From assembly GCF_009389715.1 (NCBI RefSeq), contig NC_052393.1, positions 2,418,001 through 2,482,000 on the forward strand: a DNA stretch of 64,000 nucleotides, written 5' to 3'. The notes under the pieces were generated by a model. The model ran no database searches and had not been told where the DNA came from. It saw only the letters and a program-made list of their open reading frames with translations. This document shows, one piece after another, positions 24,712 to 35,459 of the stretch; positions within the stretch are counted from its first letter, which is position 1, and the number at the start of each line of letters is the position of its first letter. Source of the stretch: Phoenix dactylifera. Taxonomy: Eukaryota; Streptophyta; Magnoliopsida; Arecales; Arecaceae. The translations under genes and the position numbers were made by a program.

Positions 24712-24949
24712 TCCGAGCTTGGTACTGCCCAAAGCTGTCTAAGCACACCAAGCCGGCACACCTAGTTGCATCAAAATACACAAAAAATCCAAAATTTCAA
24801 CTAAAGAATGCAGAATAGTACTCTATCATCAAGAGAGAGAATCATCTATCAGACACCTCTATTTTATTTGATCTAAGGCTTACGTCTTTCTTTCTGTGAA
24901 AGAATGGAATGGTAAGACACCACCACCATTATTACATACATTCTTTTTT

Positions 24950-26360
24950 TTGTAATTCCCTACACGGGCAAAGATTTTTTTTTTCAACTTTTCTTTTACT
25001 CTATAAAGAACCACCCAACCATATTGATTGAATGTTTAAGTACTCAAAGCCTCTCGTAAGTGTGGATACAAAGTATCTTCAGACCTTTCCACAACTTTAA
25101 ATTGATTTTCTATCAGCCTATTCTATTTAATCTAATTCTAGATAGAATCAGTAGACACTATTTTAGTATTTAGGATAGGTAGTGTAAGATAATTGAAAGT
25201 CTTGATAGACTTTCCTATAATCTCTTCTTCAAACCTAGGAGCAAAAAAAAAAGAGTGTCCTTTAGCAAGCTTACGATACTAAGAGTTCCGACATCTTACT
25301 TAGTTCCGAATCCTAGAATTAACTCTCGCTATTTATTTGATTCAATTGATATCATAAATCAAATAAATGTCCGAATCAATCATTAATAAGTAAGGATTAC
25401 TTCATCCCTATTGGTACTAGGTTGGACCGGTAAACAGAACCTAGATTTTAAGGAAAAAAAATTACAGTTCTTTATAGAATTATGGGTTCTAAAACTCAAG
25501 TACCGGCAGGCCTAGTCATTTGCCTCTACTTCTTGAGGAGCAAGAATTTGTCGAGTTAGATCGGCAGAATTAGATATTTCAAGTCTTTTGTTGATCAGGC
25601 GACACCCGGATTTGAACTGGGGATAAAGGATTTGCAGTCCCCCGCCTTACCACTTGGCCATGCCACCAAATCTGATCCAAAAAAAATGGATAATATTTTT
25701 ATCCATCTACTATTGAATTTTTTATCTTGAATCCCATTGTACTTATCCCTTTTCAAAAATTAATCCCTATTTTTTATTGGATCTAGTTTAGATTATTCTC
25801 TTCGATTGATTGTATCTCAAAAGACACACTGCTTTCCAGTCATAGACCAAAAATTCAGGGCAAATTGGAATCATTAACTATTTTTACTTTACTATTAGTG
25901 AATGGTTCTTAAATCTGTACCTCAAATTGTGTTTTTTTAATGGTATAACAAAATCAAATTGATTTACGACTAATCAGTATCAATTATTTTCAATAATCAA
26001 TCCTTTTCAATTTCAATTATAACAAAATATATGTGTATATGTAAACCCCAGAACAGAAATTGTTACACAGATACCGAATTGGGTCTTTCTCTTATGTACA
26101 TATCCCTATAGAGAATTATCGTGCTTAAATTTTTCATTGAATATTTTGAATAGAAAATGGGAATTATGATATAGTGCGACCTGACTTCTGTTGCCACAAG
26201 TAAAATTACGATAAAAGATGCGATATGCGGGTAGGTATATCGGCATGTACTTAATAAATATTACTCCTATTACTATTAGGCAATTCAATCATATTCTATA
26301 TATAAATCCTACTACTAAAAAAAATCCGCGAATTCTTTTTTGAACATTAAAGTGTGCTAA
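24950..26360. mobile_element. Probable plastid-derived DNA insert (NUPT) in the SUVR 5' UTR intron
   Basis: This AT-rich block surrounds an almost intact plastid trnC-GCA copy and has the texture of plastid spacer DNA: short homopolymers, direct ATTGATAT/ATAAATC repeats and no long frames. Its exact edges are uncertain because I cannot align it. It lies between the likely 5' UTR exon of SUVR (26931-27060) and its first coding exon. Confidence 0.6.
25597..25667 (-). tRNA. trnC-GCA: tRNA-Cys (GCA), plastid-type copy in nuclear DNA
   Basis: On the minus strand it reads GGTGGCATGGCCAAGTGG at the 5' end, has the GACTGCAAATC anticodon arm (anticodon GCA), a TTCAAATCC T-loop and closes with GTGTCGCC. 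The acceptor stem pairs throughout, with two G-T wobbles. No CCA is encoded. The 71-nt length matches the plastid gene. Because it is embedded in an intron of a nuclear gene and transcribed sense to it, a functional role is doubtful; most likely it is a transferred, silent copy. Confidence 0.8.
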
Positions 26361-26607
26361 AAAAAGGAAATTCTATACTGCTCCTGATTCAAGTTGAGAT
26401 AGAAACCATGTTAGAGAAAAAAAAAAACAATCAACTGCATGCGCTCCAGGGAAAACTAAAACCTTCAACACATACATGATCAATCCTCATGTCTACTTGC
26501 ATCAGCACATGGAAAAAAAAAAAACCCTCCAAGTGTCAGACGAGCACCATAATAGTTAAGACAAAACCAAAATAGTTAACACTAAACATTCAACTACATA
26601 CATTTCT

Positions 26608-26616
<9 letters not shown>

Positions 26617-26642
<26 letters not shown>
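26617..26642. repeat. (GA)n microsatellite in the SUVR 5' UTR intron
   Basis: About 13 GA repeats preceded by GATA repeats, some 290 bp inside the proposed first intron. Confidence 0.85.
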
Positions 26643-26643
<1 letters not shown>

Positions 26644-26930
26644 TCTTTACCTGAAACATCATCCAGCATCAGAGCGAATTACACAGGAGAAAGTTCCTCA
26701 AGATTATTTTTTCAAGAAACTCTATAGATTCTTTTTTTGGAAAAAAAGAGGCCGTTAAGCTCTAATCGTACGAGAACCGGAGCCAGATGAGATACAAGAA
26801 AGCCAAAAGTGGCAAGACTATCATCTAAACCAAAGACCTTTGATCGAAACAAATAAACAAGCGCTAAAATGAACCAAGAAAAGATCCAAAAAAGGAAAAG
26901 AATAAAGCCCTAGAGAGGTAGAAAGCATAC

Positions 26931-27060
26931 CTTTAGAAACCGCGTCTTAGACAAGCATCAAAACCCTAGTTTCCGCAGCTGTTCTCGACCACTCAGCAGC
27001 GACAACACGAACCAGAAGAAAGACGCCGATAACATGAAAGATCTCTCTCCAAAAACCCTA
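26931..27060 (-). promoter_or_regulatory. Probable 5' UTR exon of the SUVR gene with telo-box motifs
   Basis: On the minus strand a donor site (AAAG|GTATGC, exon end at 26931) follows sequence without a usable in-frame start. An acceptor lies just upstream of the coding ATG (near 24741). On the plus strand AAACCCTAG occurs twice, near 26961 and 27053. Such telo-boxes are common around plant transcription starts. The 5' limit of the exon is a guess. Confidence 0.5.
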
Positions 27061-29684
27061 GGAAATGCTCGCCGTCGCTTCCCCTACCTCAGGGATCTAT
27101 TTCGCTCGTAACCCAGGGATTAGCGTTTTGGAGAGCGAGGAAAAGAAGGAGCAATCTTTATCCCTCCATTTCTCCCTTCCCCCCTCTCTCTCTCTCTCAC
27201 TCTCACTCTCTAAAAGTTTCCCGGCGAGGAATGCACGCACAGAGGCGAAGAGGAAGGGACGTGACACTGCGACAGGGAAACCGTCATTGTCTCCTGCTCC
27301 CGCGGACTATCTTTAAATATCTTACTTTTCCAACCCTTAGCATTTTAAGGTATTCGCTGGGCTATGGCCACCGTAGGGTAGTCTGTTCTGGCGGAGTACG
27401 GAAACGAATCGGTAGGAGCAGGGAGCAACGCTATTCTAAAAAACCTGCTCATAGAATTCTATGCGGGAACGGACAATAGATTTTGGGCGGATAGGATTTG
27501 CCCGAGCGGATAAAGGGGACGGCGGATGCGCCGCCCGCATGTAAGTCACAACTGGAGAGCACGGTGCGGTCAGCTTGGCGGGCAAGGGTCCCACCACATC
27601 AACGGTCATTCTGCAATCAGATCTCGACCGTACCGTCCGATCAAGAGGATCCACTGAAGGAAAGATTAGTGTCAAACAAGTCATTACCATCCAATATATA
27701 TCTTTTTAATTACCATCCAATATTTTTTTGTTTCATAACAATTTTAAATATTCTTTTATTTTATTTTGGAGACTCTCGTTTTATTTTATGTAAAGTGTAT
27801 CATCTTTTCCATAAAATGATTATGGATCGTCAATTCCCGAGATTTATTTAAAATTATAATCATTATTGAAAATTTATAGTCATTAATGCTGTATTTATTT
27901 GCTTTTGGACGCTGTCTTTTATTATTTTGTTCTTAACCATTAAACATTGTAAATAGAGTTCATTGAATATGATTACAAGATTTATTTAAAATTATAGTCA
28001 TTATTGAAAATTTATAGTTATTAATGCTATATTTATTTGTTTTTGGAGGCTATCTTTTATTATTTTGTTCTTAACCATTAAACATTGTAAATGGAGTTCA
28101 TGGAATATGATTACAAGTGATTGGCATTACCATGTAAAATAAATCATAGAATTCTCCATGCACGAGCATGACTGATACTCCTAAAAGCAAAATAAAATCT
28201 GGTTGGATCATCCAATGCTGAAAGGTCTAAGTGGCATCCACACATCTTGACTAAGAAATTTTTCCTTGCTTAATGATGAATATTTTTTCAGCAAGAATAA
28301 TGAGCTAAATTTCTGCCATTATATCTTTAGTTGTAATTAAAACTACCATTATGATTGCTTTTAATTTTCATTTACGAAATTAATGACCACCTTCTTAACC
28401 TTATTAAAATCAAACTAAATTATATGTTAGGGACTAACAACCATCCATTTCCTAGGCTATATTGATATAACTTTTAAGAAGCTTTTTTCTTGGGAGAGCA
28501 CACGTCACACTTTCCCTCTCTAGCCGTTGGAGAATCTAAGCAATCACTTATTGTTGATAATTTATCCTTCCCAATTAACTCCCTTCTAATTTTAACAACA
28601 ATTAAATACACATTTATTTGATCCAATTAATTACCTCTCTAAATTGAACCACAACTTCTTAAATATTTCAACTGCTGCTATTTTATACATCTATTAAATG
28701 TATACTAAAAATATATATACTAAAATAGAGGCTATATTTGCAAAGAGCTTTCCACTAGTCATGGATACCCATATTAATTATGTTACTAATAAAACTTTTT
28801 GTTAACACAACTAAATTTAATATACAAATTAATGACATCATTAATAACCGTATTTGTTTAACATATGCTAATATTAATGAAAAATATTTTTCATTAGTAC
28901 TGTATCCCACACAAGTCATTAGATATTAATATTAATGAAAAATATTAATAACCATATCTAAAATGGGTAATTATATTACACAACTATTTTAGTAATTTTA
29001 ATTGCATTTTTATAATCATGATGATACTTAAGAGTGAAGGTAGAACCCCTGATGACTCCACTACATTGTATTAAAATATTTTCTAGATGTAATACTTTTC
29101 CATTTCTTATTACATGCAAATCGGATCATGGTCTTATTGTTTTATAATAATATATTATTTTACTATATAGATAGATAGGTGGATATACTACTAGAATTTT
29201 ATATATTGATAATATATCATGATATTAATATCAGAAATTTATTTTAAATAGCATGAAACATGATTGAAGTTTGATGTACGATTATATTAATAATATTAAT
29301 ATTAATACTATTGGTAAAAACATTTATTAATATAAACGAAAAAATTATATTAAATTATCATAATCATGTCTATATTATGATATAGATTTTATGATATGTT
29401 CGATGAGCTTAGTGTGCAATCAATACGAGTCTATCGATAACAATCAGTTTAATATTCAATGAGGTTCAGCTTCTAGGTAATAGGCAGGGCTCTTATTTCA
29501 TACGGTTATTTATTTCTCAAAATAATATATTTTTCTAACAGCCATTACAATGTTGTAATACCATCACGATGGTTTCGATGGACTTAAATAATACTTGAAA
29601 TATAATTTGCTGCATTATTATAACACATTTCAATAATAATTTGAAAAAAGATTAAAACAAAGTATCATGCGAATTTCCTAGGTT
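27061..29684. other. Intergenic, SUVR promoter side and AT-rich DNA
   Basis: A CT-rich tract (27184-27210) and GC-rich sequence to about 27660 are the likely SUVR promoter. From 27700 onward the sequence is very AT-rich with no gene recognised, apart from a 138-bp tandem duplication at 27841. Confidence 0.45.
27841..28116. repeat. 138-bp tandem duplication
   Basis: The segment starting GATTTATTTAAAATTATA at 27841 starts again at 27979. Both copies contain TTCTTAACCATTAAACATTG and end in ATGATTACAAG. The copies differ by scattered substitutions only. Confidence 0.85.
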
Positions 29685-30009
29685 ATATGTGTTGGAGATA
29701 ATTATGGAGATCATCTGGAGATAATCATAAAGGAGCAAAACATGAAAATACAAATAATGACAGAATATCATACAGCTGAAATTGTAGTATCTTTATATGG
29801 ATTGTACGACAATAGAAGAATCACGAAGGAGCAAAACATGGAAATACAGAATATCATACATTATAGTGTCTTTATATGGATTATAAATAAAGTCTCCTAC
29901 AATACAAGCAATTCACTGTGGTTTTTCACCAAATCATTCTTTCTTAATCTTGCCTTGGTATCAGAGCATAATTTTTAAATAACTACAAAGGTGGGCAGTA
30001 AAAGGAGGT

Positions 30010-32303
30010 AATCATGGCAAGGAGCAGCCTAAGCGCCCTCCTTGATGTCAAATATGTCGTGAGGAAGGGCATTATGCCTCCCATTGCCATGAACGCTACA
30101 TCAAAACTAATGCCCGCGCCAATCTTGCCGAGTCTCTTGCACACTGCTCTATTGATGATGATACTGCAGATTGGTATACTAATACAAGAGCATCGGCACA
30201 TATGACTCCGGATGTATCTCTACTTGACAAGGCACAGCCATATAATGGTAAGGACAAGGTTATTGTTGGCAATGGATCCTCCCTACCCATTACTCACACG
30301 GGTTCTTTTTCTCCCACTCCCTCTCTCAACTTACTTGATGTGCTGGTTGTTCTCAAATTAACCAAAAATCTGTTGTCTGTCAGTAAACTCACCTCTGATT
30401 TTTCTTTCTCAGTTTCCTTTACTGACACTGATTTTCTCATACAGAACCTTCAAACCAGAAAGGTGGTAGCAAGCGGTAAACGTGTTAATGGTCTTTACGT
30501 ACTACAGCGTGGACACCGTGCATTTTCCTCCATTCTCCACAAACATAATTTATGTGTCTCATTTGATATTTGGCATGCACGTTTAGGGCATGTTTCCCCA
30601 AAAATAATTACCATGCTAAATAAGACAGGTCATTTATCTCTCACTTCTGTTTTGCCTACTCCTACTTTATGTGCAAGCTATCAAAAAGCAAAAAGCCATA
30701 AACTTCCCTTTCCTATCAGTGAGAATCGATCCCCTCTATATTAGGCCTCGTTCATTGCGATTTATGGGGTCCTACTCCCATAACATCCATTTCTGGCTAT
30801 CGTTATTATGTCATTTTTATTGACGATCATTCTCGTTTCGCTTGGCTCTATCCCTTAAAAAATAAATCCGACTTTTATGACACTTTCATACAATTCCAAG
30901 TATTCGTTGAAAATCAATTGTCGGCTAAAATAAAGGCTTTTCGAATTAATGGAGGTGGTGAATTTACAAGTGTCCGATTTAAATCACACTTAAATAAATC
31001 CGATATACATCACCAAATTTTCTGTCCCTATACCTTCTCTCAAAATGGCCGCGCAGAAAGAAAACACCGCCATCTTATCGAAACTGGCCTCACCATGCTT
31101 TTCCATGCCCATGCCCCCCTAAACCTTTGGGTTGAAGCCTTCAACACAGCCGCTTTCACAATTAACCGCTTGCCTACACCGGTCCTACATGGGATCTCCC
31201 CATTTGAAGTTTTATATGTTAAGTCATCTACGTATGCTCTTTTTCGTCCATTTGGATGTTTGTGCTTTCCTTATTTACGAGATTACGCTCAACATAATTT
31301 GAAACACGTAGTCTACCTTGCATATTTCTTGGTTACAGTACCTCTCACAAAGGTTTCTGCTATCTTGATCCCATCTCACATAGAGTATTTGTAACTCGTC
31401 ATGCCCGGTTTGATGAAAACTTTTTTCCCTTTTCATCGTCAAATTTAAAGCATAATACTCCATCGTTAGATTTTATTTCTTTTTCTGACCCTTCCCCCCA
31501 TAGCATCTTCTTTGCCTATTACTCACTCTTCTGCAGATTCTCCTCCATTGTCGCAATCAACTGCGCCCAAGCCTTGTGTGCCTTGCGCCTTGGAACTGAG
31601 CCCCATCCGACGCCCTGTTATGCCTATGCTTTTCGAGACTGCTCCCACACCTGCAGCAGCTCTTGACGCATCTCCTGCCGCTACGTTCGCTTCTTTGGCT
31701 GCCCCGATCACTGCTTCTGCACCTGTACAGAATGATCATCCCATGGTCACCCGCGGCAAGGCTGGTATTTCCAAGCCCAAGACTTACACTTATGTTTGTG
31801 AAGTTCCGCATTCTCCATTTTTGTTCTCACTACTAGCAATGAAGGCACCGAAGAGTTTTAAAAGTACAGCAAAATCATCAGAATGGATTGTTGCCATGAA
31901 GGACGAAATCCGAGCTCTTATTATCAATAAAACATGGGATCTCGTACCCCGACCACCCGATAAAAATGTAGTTAGAGCCAAGTGGGTTTTCCGCATCAAA
32001 TTTCACCCTGATGGTTCTATTGCTCGGTTTAAAGCCCGTCTTGTAGCAAAGGGCTATACACAACTTTATGGTCTTGATTTTCATGACACCTTCAGTCCAA
32101 TTGTTAAGGCCTCTACAATTTGTATTATTCAGTCTATTGCAGTTTCTCGCGGCTGGCCTCTTCATCAACTGGATGTCAACAATGTATTCTTAAATGGTTT
32201 TTTACAGGAGGAGGTTTATATGGAACAACCACAGGGCTATATTGATCCTTCTCGTCCAAATCATGTTTGTCGACTAAACAAGGCAATCTATGGTTTTAAT
32301 TAA
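30010..32303 (+). pseudogene. Copia pol remnant: zinc knuckle, integrase, start of reverse transcriptase
   Basis: A broken polyprotein. The frames show a zinc-knuckle-like stretch near 30040-30110, then the pre-integrase region with HARLGH (30573-30590) in 30202-30744. After a stop near 30744 the integrase core follows: IHCDLWGP near 30752-30775, then IKAFRINGGGEF and FCPYTFSQNGRAERKHRH. The reverse transcriptase begins at 31840 with WIVAMKDEIRAL, ARLVAKGYTQ and QLDVNNVFLNG, and is stopped at 32303 after AIYGFN. Separate frames are needed for the zinc knuckle, integrase end, linker and reverse transcriptase, so no full product can be made. Confidence 0.88.
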
Positions 32304-33396
32304 GCACCCCGTGCGTGTTCCATCGCTTTAGCAAATTTTTGCTCAAGCTCGGCTTTGTATGCAGCAAGGCCAACTCCAGCCTCTTTGTTCACTCCACGGC
32401 TAAGGGAACAATTCTTTTGCTTCTCTATGTTGATGATATTGTTCTCACAGGTAGCCATGTGGACCTTCTTGATCACTTCATCGGCAAATTGAGATCAGAA
32501 TTTTCTATAAAGGATCTCGGGCCCCTTAATTATTTTTTGGGTCTTGAAATACATAGCAATACTTTGGCTTATTTCTCAGCCAGACGAAATATGCTCGGAA
32601 TATCCTTATCCGGGATAATTTGCTTGATTGCAAACCAGTTGCTACCCCGATGATCGTCTCACAGTATTTAAGTACAAATGGTCCTGCCTTTGATTCTCCT
32701 ACAAAGTATCGTTCTTTAGTTGGAGCTTTGTAGTATCTCACAATCACAAGGCCCGACATTGCCCATGCCGTTAATTCTGTCAACCAATTTATGCATGCTC
32801 CCACTAAGCATCATTTTCAAGCTGTGAAAAGGATCCTCCGATATGTTAAAGGAATGATGCACTTTGATCTTTTTATATGTCCAAGTAACCGATTTGATAT
32901 CCTTGCCTATTCCGATGCCGATTGGGCTGGTTGCCCGGACACAAGACGATCCACTTTTGGCATTGCTATTTTTCTTGGTGAAAATTTGGTTTCCTAGAGT
33001 GCTAAAAAGCAACCTACTGTCTCTCGATCTAGTACAGAATCTGAGTACCGTGCTCTAGCACTCACTGCCACTGAAGTCAAATGGCTCTTGCACCTCCTTC
33101 ATGATTTGCACATACCGCTCTCTAAGCCGCCTGCTTTGTTATGCGACAATAAAAGTGCTATATTCATGACACGAAATCCCATTACACAAAGGAGGTCTAA
33201 GCATATTGACCCTGACTACCATTTTGTTCGTGAATTAGTATGCAGTGGTGTTTTGCGGATTACGCATGTTCCCTCTAATCTCCAGATTGCGGATATCTTC
33301 GCCCAAAAGTCCCTCTTGACCATTGTTTACACTATTCCGTTCCAAGCTTCGCGTGCGAGCTCCCACGCTCGACTTGCGGTGGGGTATTGGAGATAA
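32304..33396 (+). pseudogene. Copia pol remnant: end of reverse transcriptase and RNase H
   Basis: Begins just after the stop at 32303. LLYVDDIVLTGS (the YVDD catalytic box) lies in the frame 32315-32653, followed by a stop, then TRPDIAHAVN, then the RNase H block with SDADWAGCPDTRRSTFG and later NPITQRRSKHIDPDYHFVRE in 33088-33396. At least three stops or frame changes interrupt it. Confidence 0.85.
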
Positions 33397-33726
33397 TTAT
33401 GGAGATCATCATGGAGATAATCATAAAGGAGCAAAACATAGAAATACAAATAATGACAGAATATCATACAACTGAAATTGTGGTGTCTTTATATGGATCG
33501 TACAACAATAGAAGAATCACGAAGGAGCAAAATATAGAAATACATCATGGCAGAATATCATACATTATGGTGTCTTTATATGGATTGTACAGCAATAGCT
33601 ATTTAATGGCATTCAATTTATACATTGACCTTTTGTAAACCCTTCCCTATAAATAAAGTCTCCTATAATACAAGTAATTTGCTGTGGTTTTTCACCAAAT
33701 CATTCTTTCTTAATCTTGTCTATATG

Positions 33727-35459
33727 CTGCTATTTTTAGAATTTCTAATCATTTCACTTGCAGAGGCACTGCAGGGACCAGCACTCTAAAACTTAACAAA
33801 CTAGATGGTCTTAGCCTGTTAATCCCAGCGACAGAAGGGGTAAGCCCAACTTTAAGTGCTCGTGATAGCAAAAGAATGGATGCGGATTGCTAAGGAGCTG
33901 GTCAAGAAGGGGAAAATAAGAATCAAGTTTGATATGAAGTTCCTCTCTAGGCTGATAGCAATACAAAGGGCAGGCATCTAACACATTTTGGGCTGTTAAT
34001 AGCAACTAGAAATCAAATATTTAGTATCTCATCCCATCTAGGACAAATTCTTTGTCTGAGCTCTTTTGAAATTGTATTTGTTTTGTTCTCAATTCAATAT
34101 TTTTCCATTTTTAAAGAGGTAGTGATTAACCATCTAATATACCTATTGAATATTGGTTTTCTATATTCTAATTTGTTGTATGAAGATAACATTGCAGTGG
34201 AAAATGTTGTTCTAAACTTATACATGATATCCATAAGTTTAGGCCAGCCTAAAGTAGTGCAATATTTGAGATGGTAAGCTGTGAAACGATGTGTAAAGCA
34301 GTTTGACATTCTCACAAACAGTGAGCATTTAGTTCTCTTGGTATATCACATAAGAGAGAGAAATGGAAGAGCCAAAGTCCTGGAAAGAGAAGAATATGGT
34401 GAAAAATTGAACAATTTAAGACTCGTCTTGTTTGCAAAAAGAATTTTTCTTACTAAAATATTTTGAGTATATAGTATCTGAAAAAGTAATTTTGCATGTT
34501 TAATTAACCATAAAAAAGGGCACATTTTTAGAGTAGCTTATATTTATGTTTGGTTGAGTTTCTACTTTTTAAAAAAATATACAAAATAAATATTATATTT
34601 TTTATTAAAAAAAAGGTCTTATCCTATTAAGGATATTTTTGAAAAAATATTGTTCCAATTCTCAGCGGGTAAAAATTGGATGTTCCTATATCCTATATAG
34701 ATTTTCCTTTCCCACGAAACCTTATTTTCATAAGAAAACTATTTTTCTAGCCCCTCATTTTTTTCATTGACCCACTTTCTCCTCCGCTGTGCCCACGAAG
34801 CAAACGTGTCCTTAGAATAGAACAGGGATATTTTGTCTCGCCCACTAATCTATGAGTAACTCCAACCATTGATGGTTTTTTTCCCCAAAAAAATGGCATC
34901 ATCTAGGTCGATCTGTAAATAAGGATAAGGCAATGTTTTATATATAATTTTGATAAAATGATGCACGTGATTTGCAGCAGAAACAAAAATCAAAAAAGGA
35001 GTGTTTGTGGAACATTGGATTAGAGCAACGAGATAAGATCTCTCTAATCTCAAAAGTATTTCTGTCTCTGTTTACAAGAGCTTGCTCCATTAATAGCAGG
35101 AACCTATCCATTATGTCCCAGTCTTTGATGCTGAGCCGCAGAGGAGAAACAAAATTCTTGCTCAGGATCAAAAACTACTGAAAAAAGTTTACCAGATGAT
35201 CCAAGCATCAGTCTATTCTGCAAAAGATTTATTGGAGTCCAAATACTCTTGTTGTTTGAACTAAACTGATGCTTAAAAAAAGCAAATGACAATAGATGAA
35301 TCCTTTTATACATGAATTTATACAGCATTAGTGGAAAATTACAGAGGGATAAAAAATACTAGACATCTATTTCACCGTATAGTTATTCTATAATTTCTCG
35401 CTCTTTAAAAGAACGATTGCAAAACCGATGGTTACAGTTGCAGAAAACTCATCTTGGTT
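33727..35459. other. Intergenic; possible unclassified small element near 34425-34817
   Basis: No gene seen. The stretch from about 34425 to 34817 has loosely inverted ends (GTCTTGTTTGC and GCAAACGTGTCC) and an AT-rich middle, which could be an old TIR element, but no target duplication could be found. Confidence 0.3.

Larger units (their letters stand above)
29690..33721 (+). mobile_element. Ty1/copia LTR retrotransposon, defective, with two LTRs and 5-bp target duplication
   Basis: The left LTR is 29690-29955 and the right LTR 33385-33721. Both begin T(G/A)TTGGAGATAATTATGG and end AATCTTG(C/T)CT. ATATG flanks the element on both sides (29685-29689 and 33722-33726). The primer-binding site TGGTATCAGAGC (29956-29967) follows the left LTR directly, and GCGGTGGGG before the right LTR is the polypurine tract. 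Domain order is zinc-knuckle remnant, protease/integrase, reverse transcriptase, RNase H, which is copia order. Nearly all of gag is missing: the zinc knuckle lies about 50 bp after the primer site. Several stops and frameshifts interrupt pol. The left LTR lacks about 70 bp present in the right LTR (around 33585-33655). Confidence 0.93.

Noticed and set aside
25597-25667. A working nuclear tRNA-Cys gene
   Set aside because: The sequence is of plastid type and lies within plastid-like DNA in an intron; the internal promoter boxes have not been shown to work in the nucleus, so it is listed as a transferred copy.
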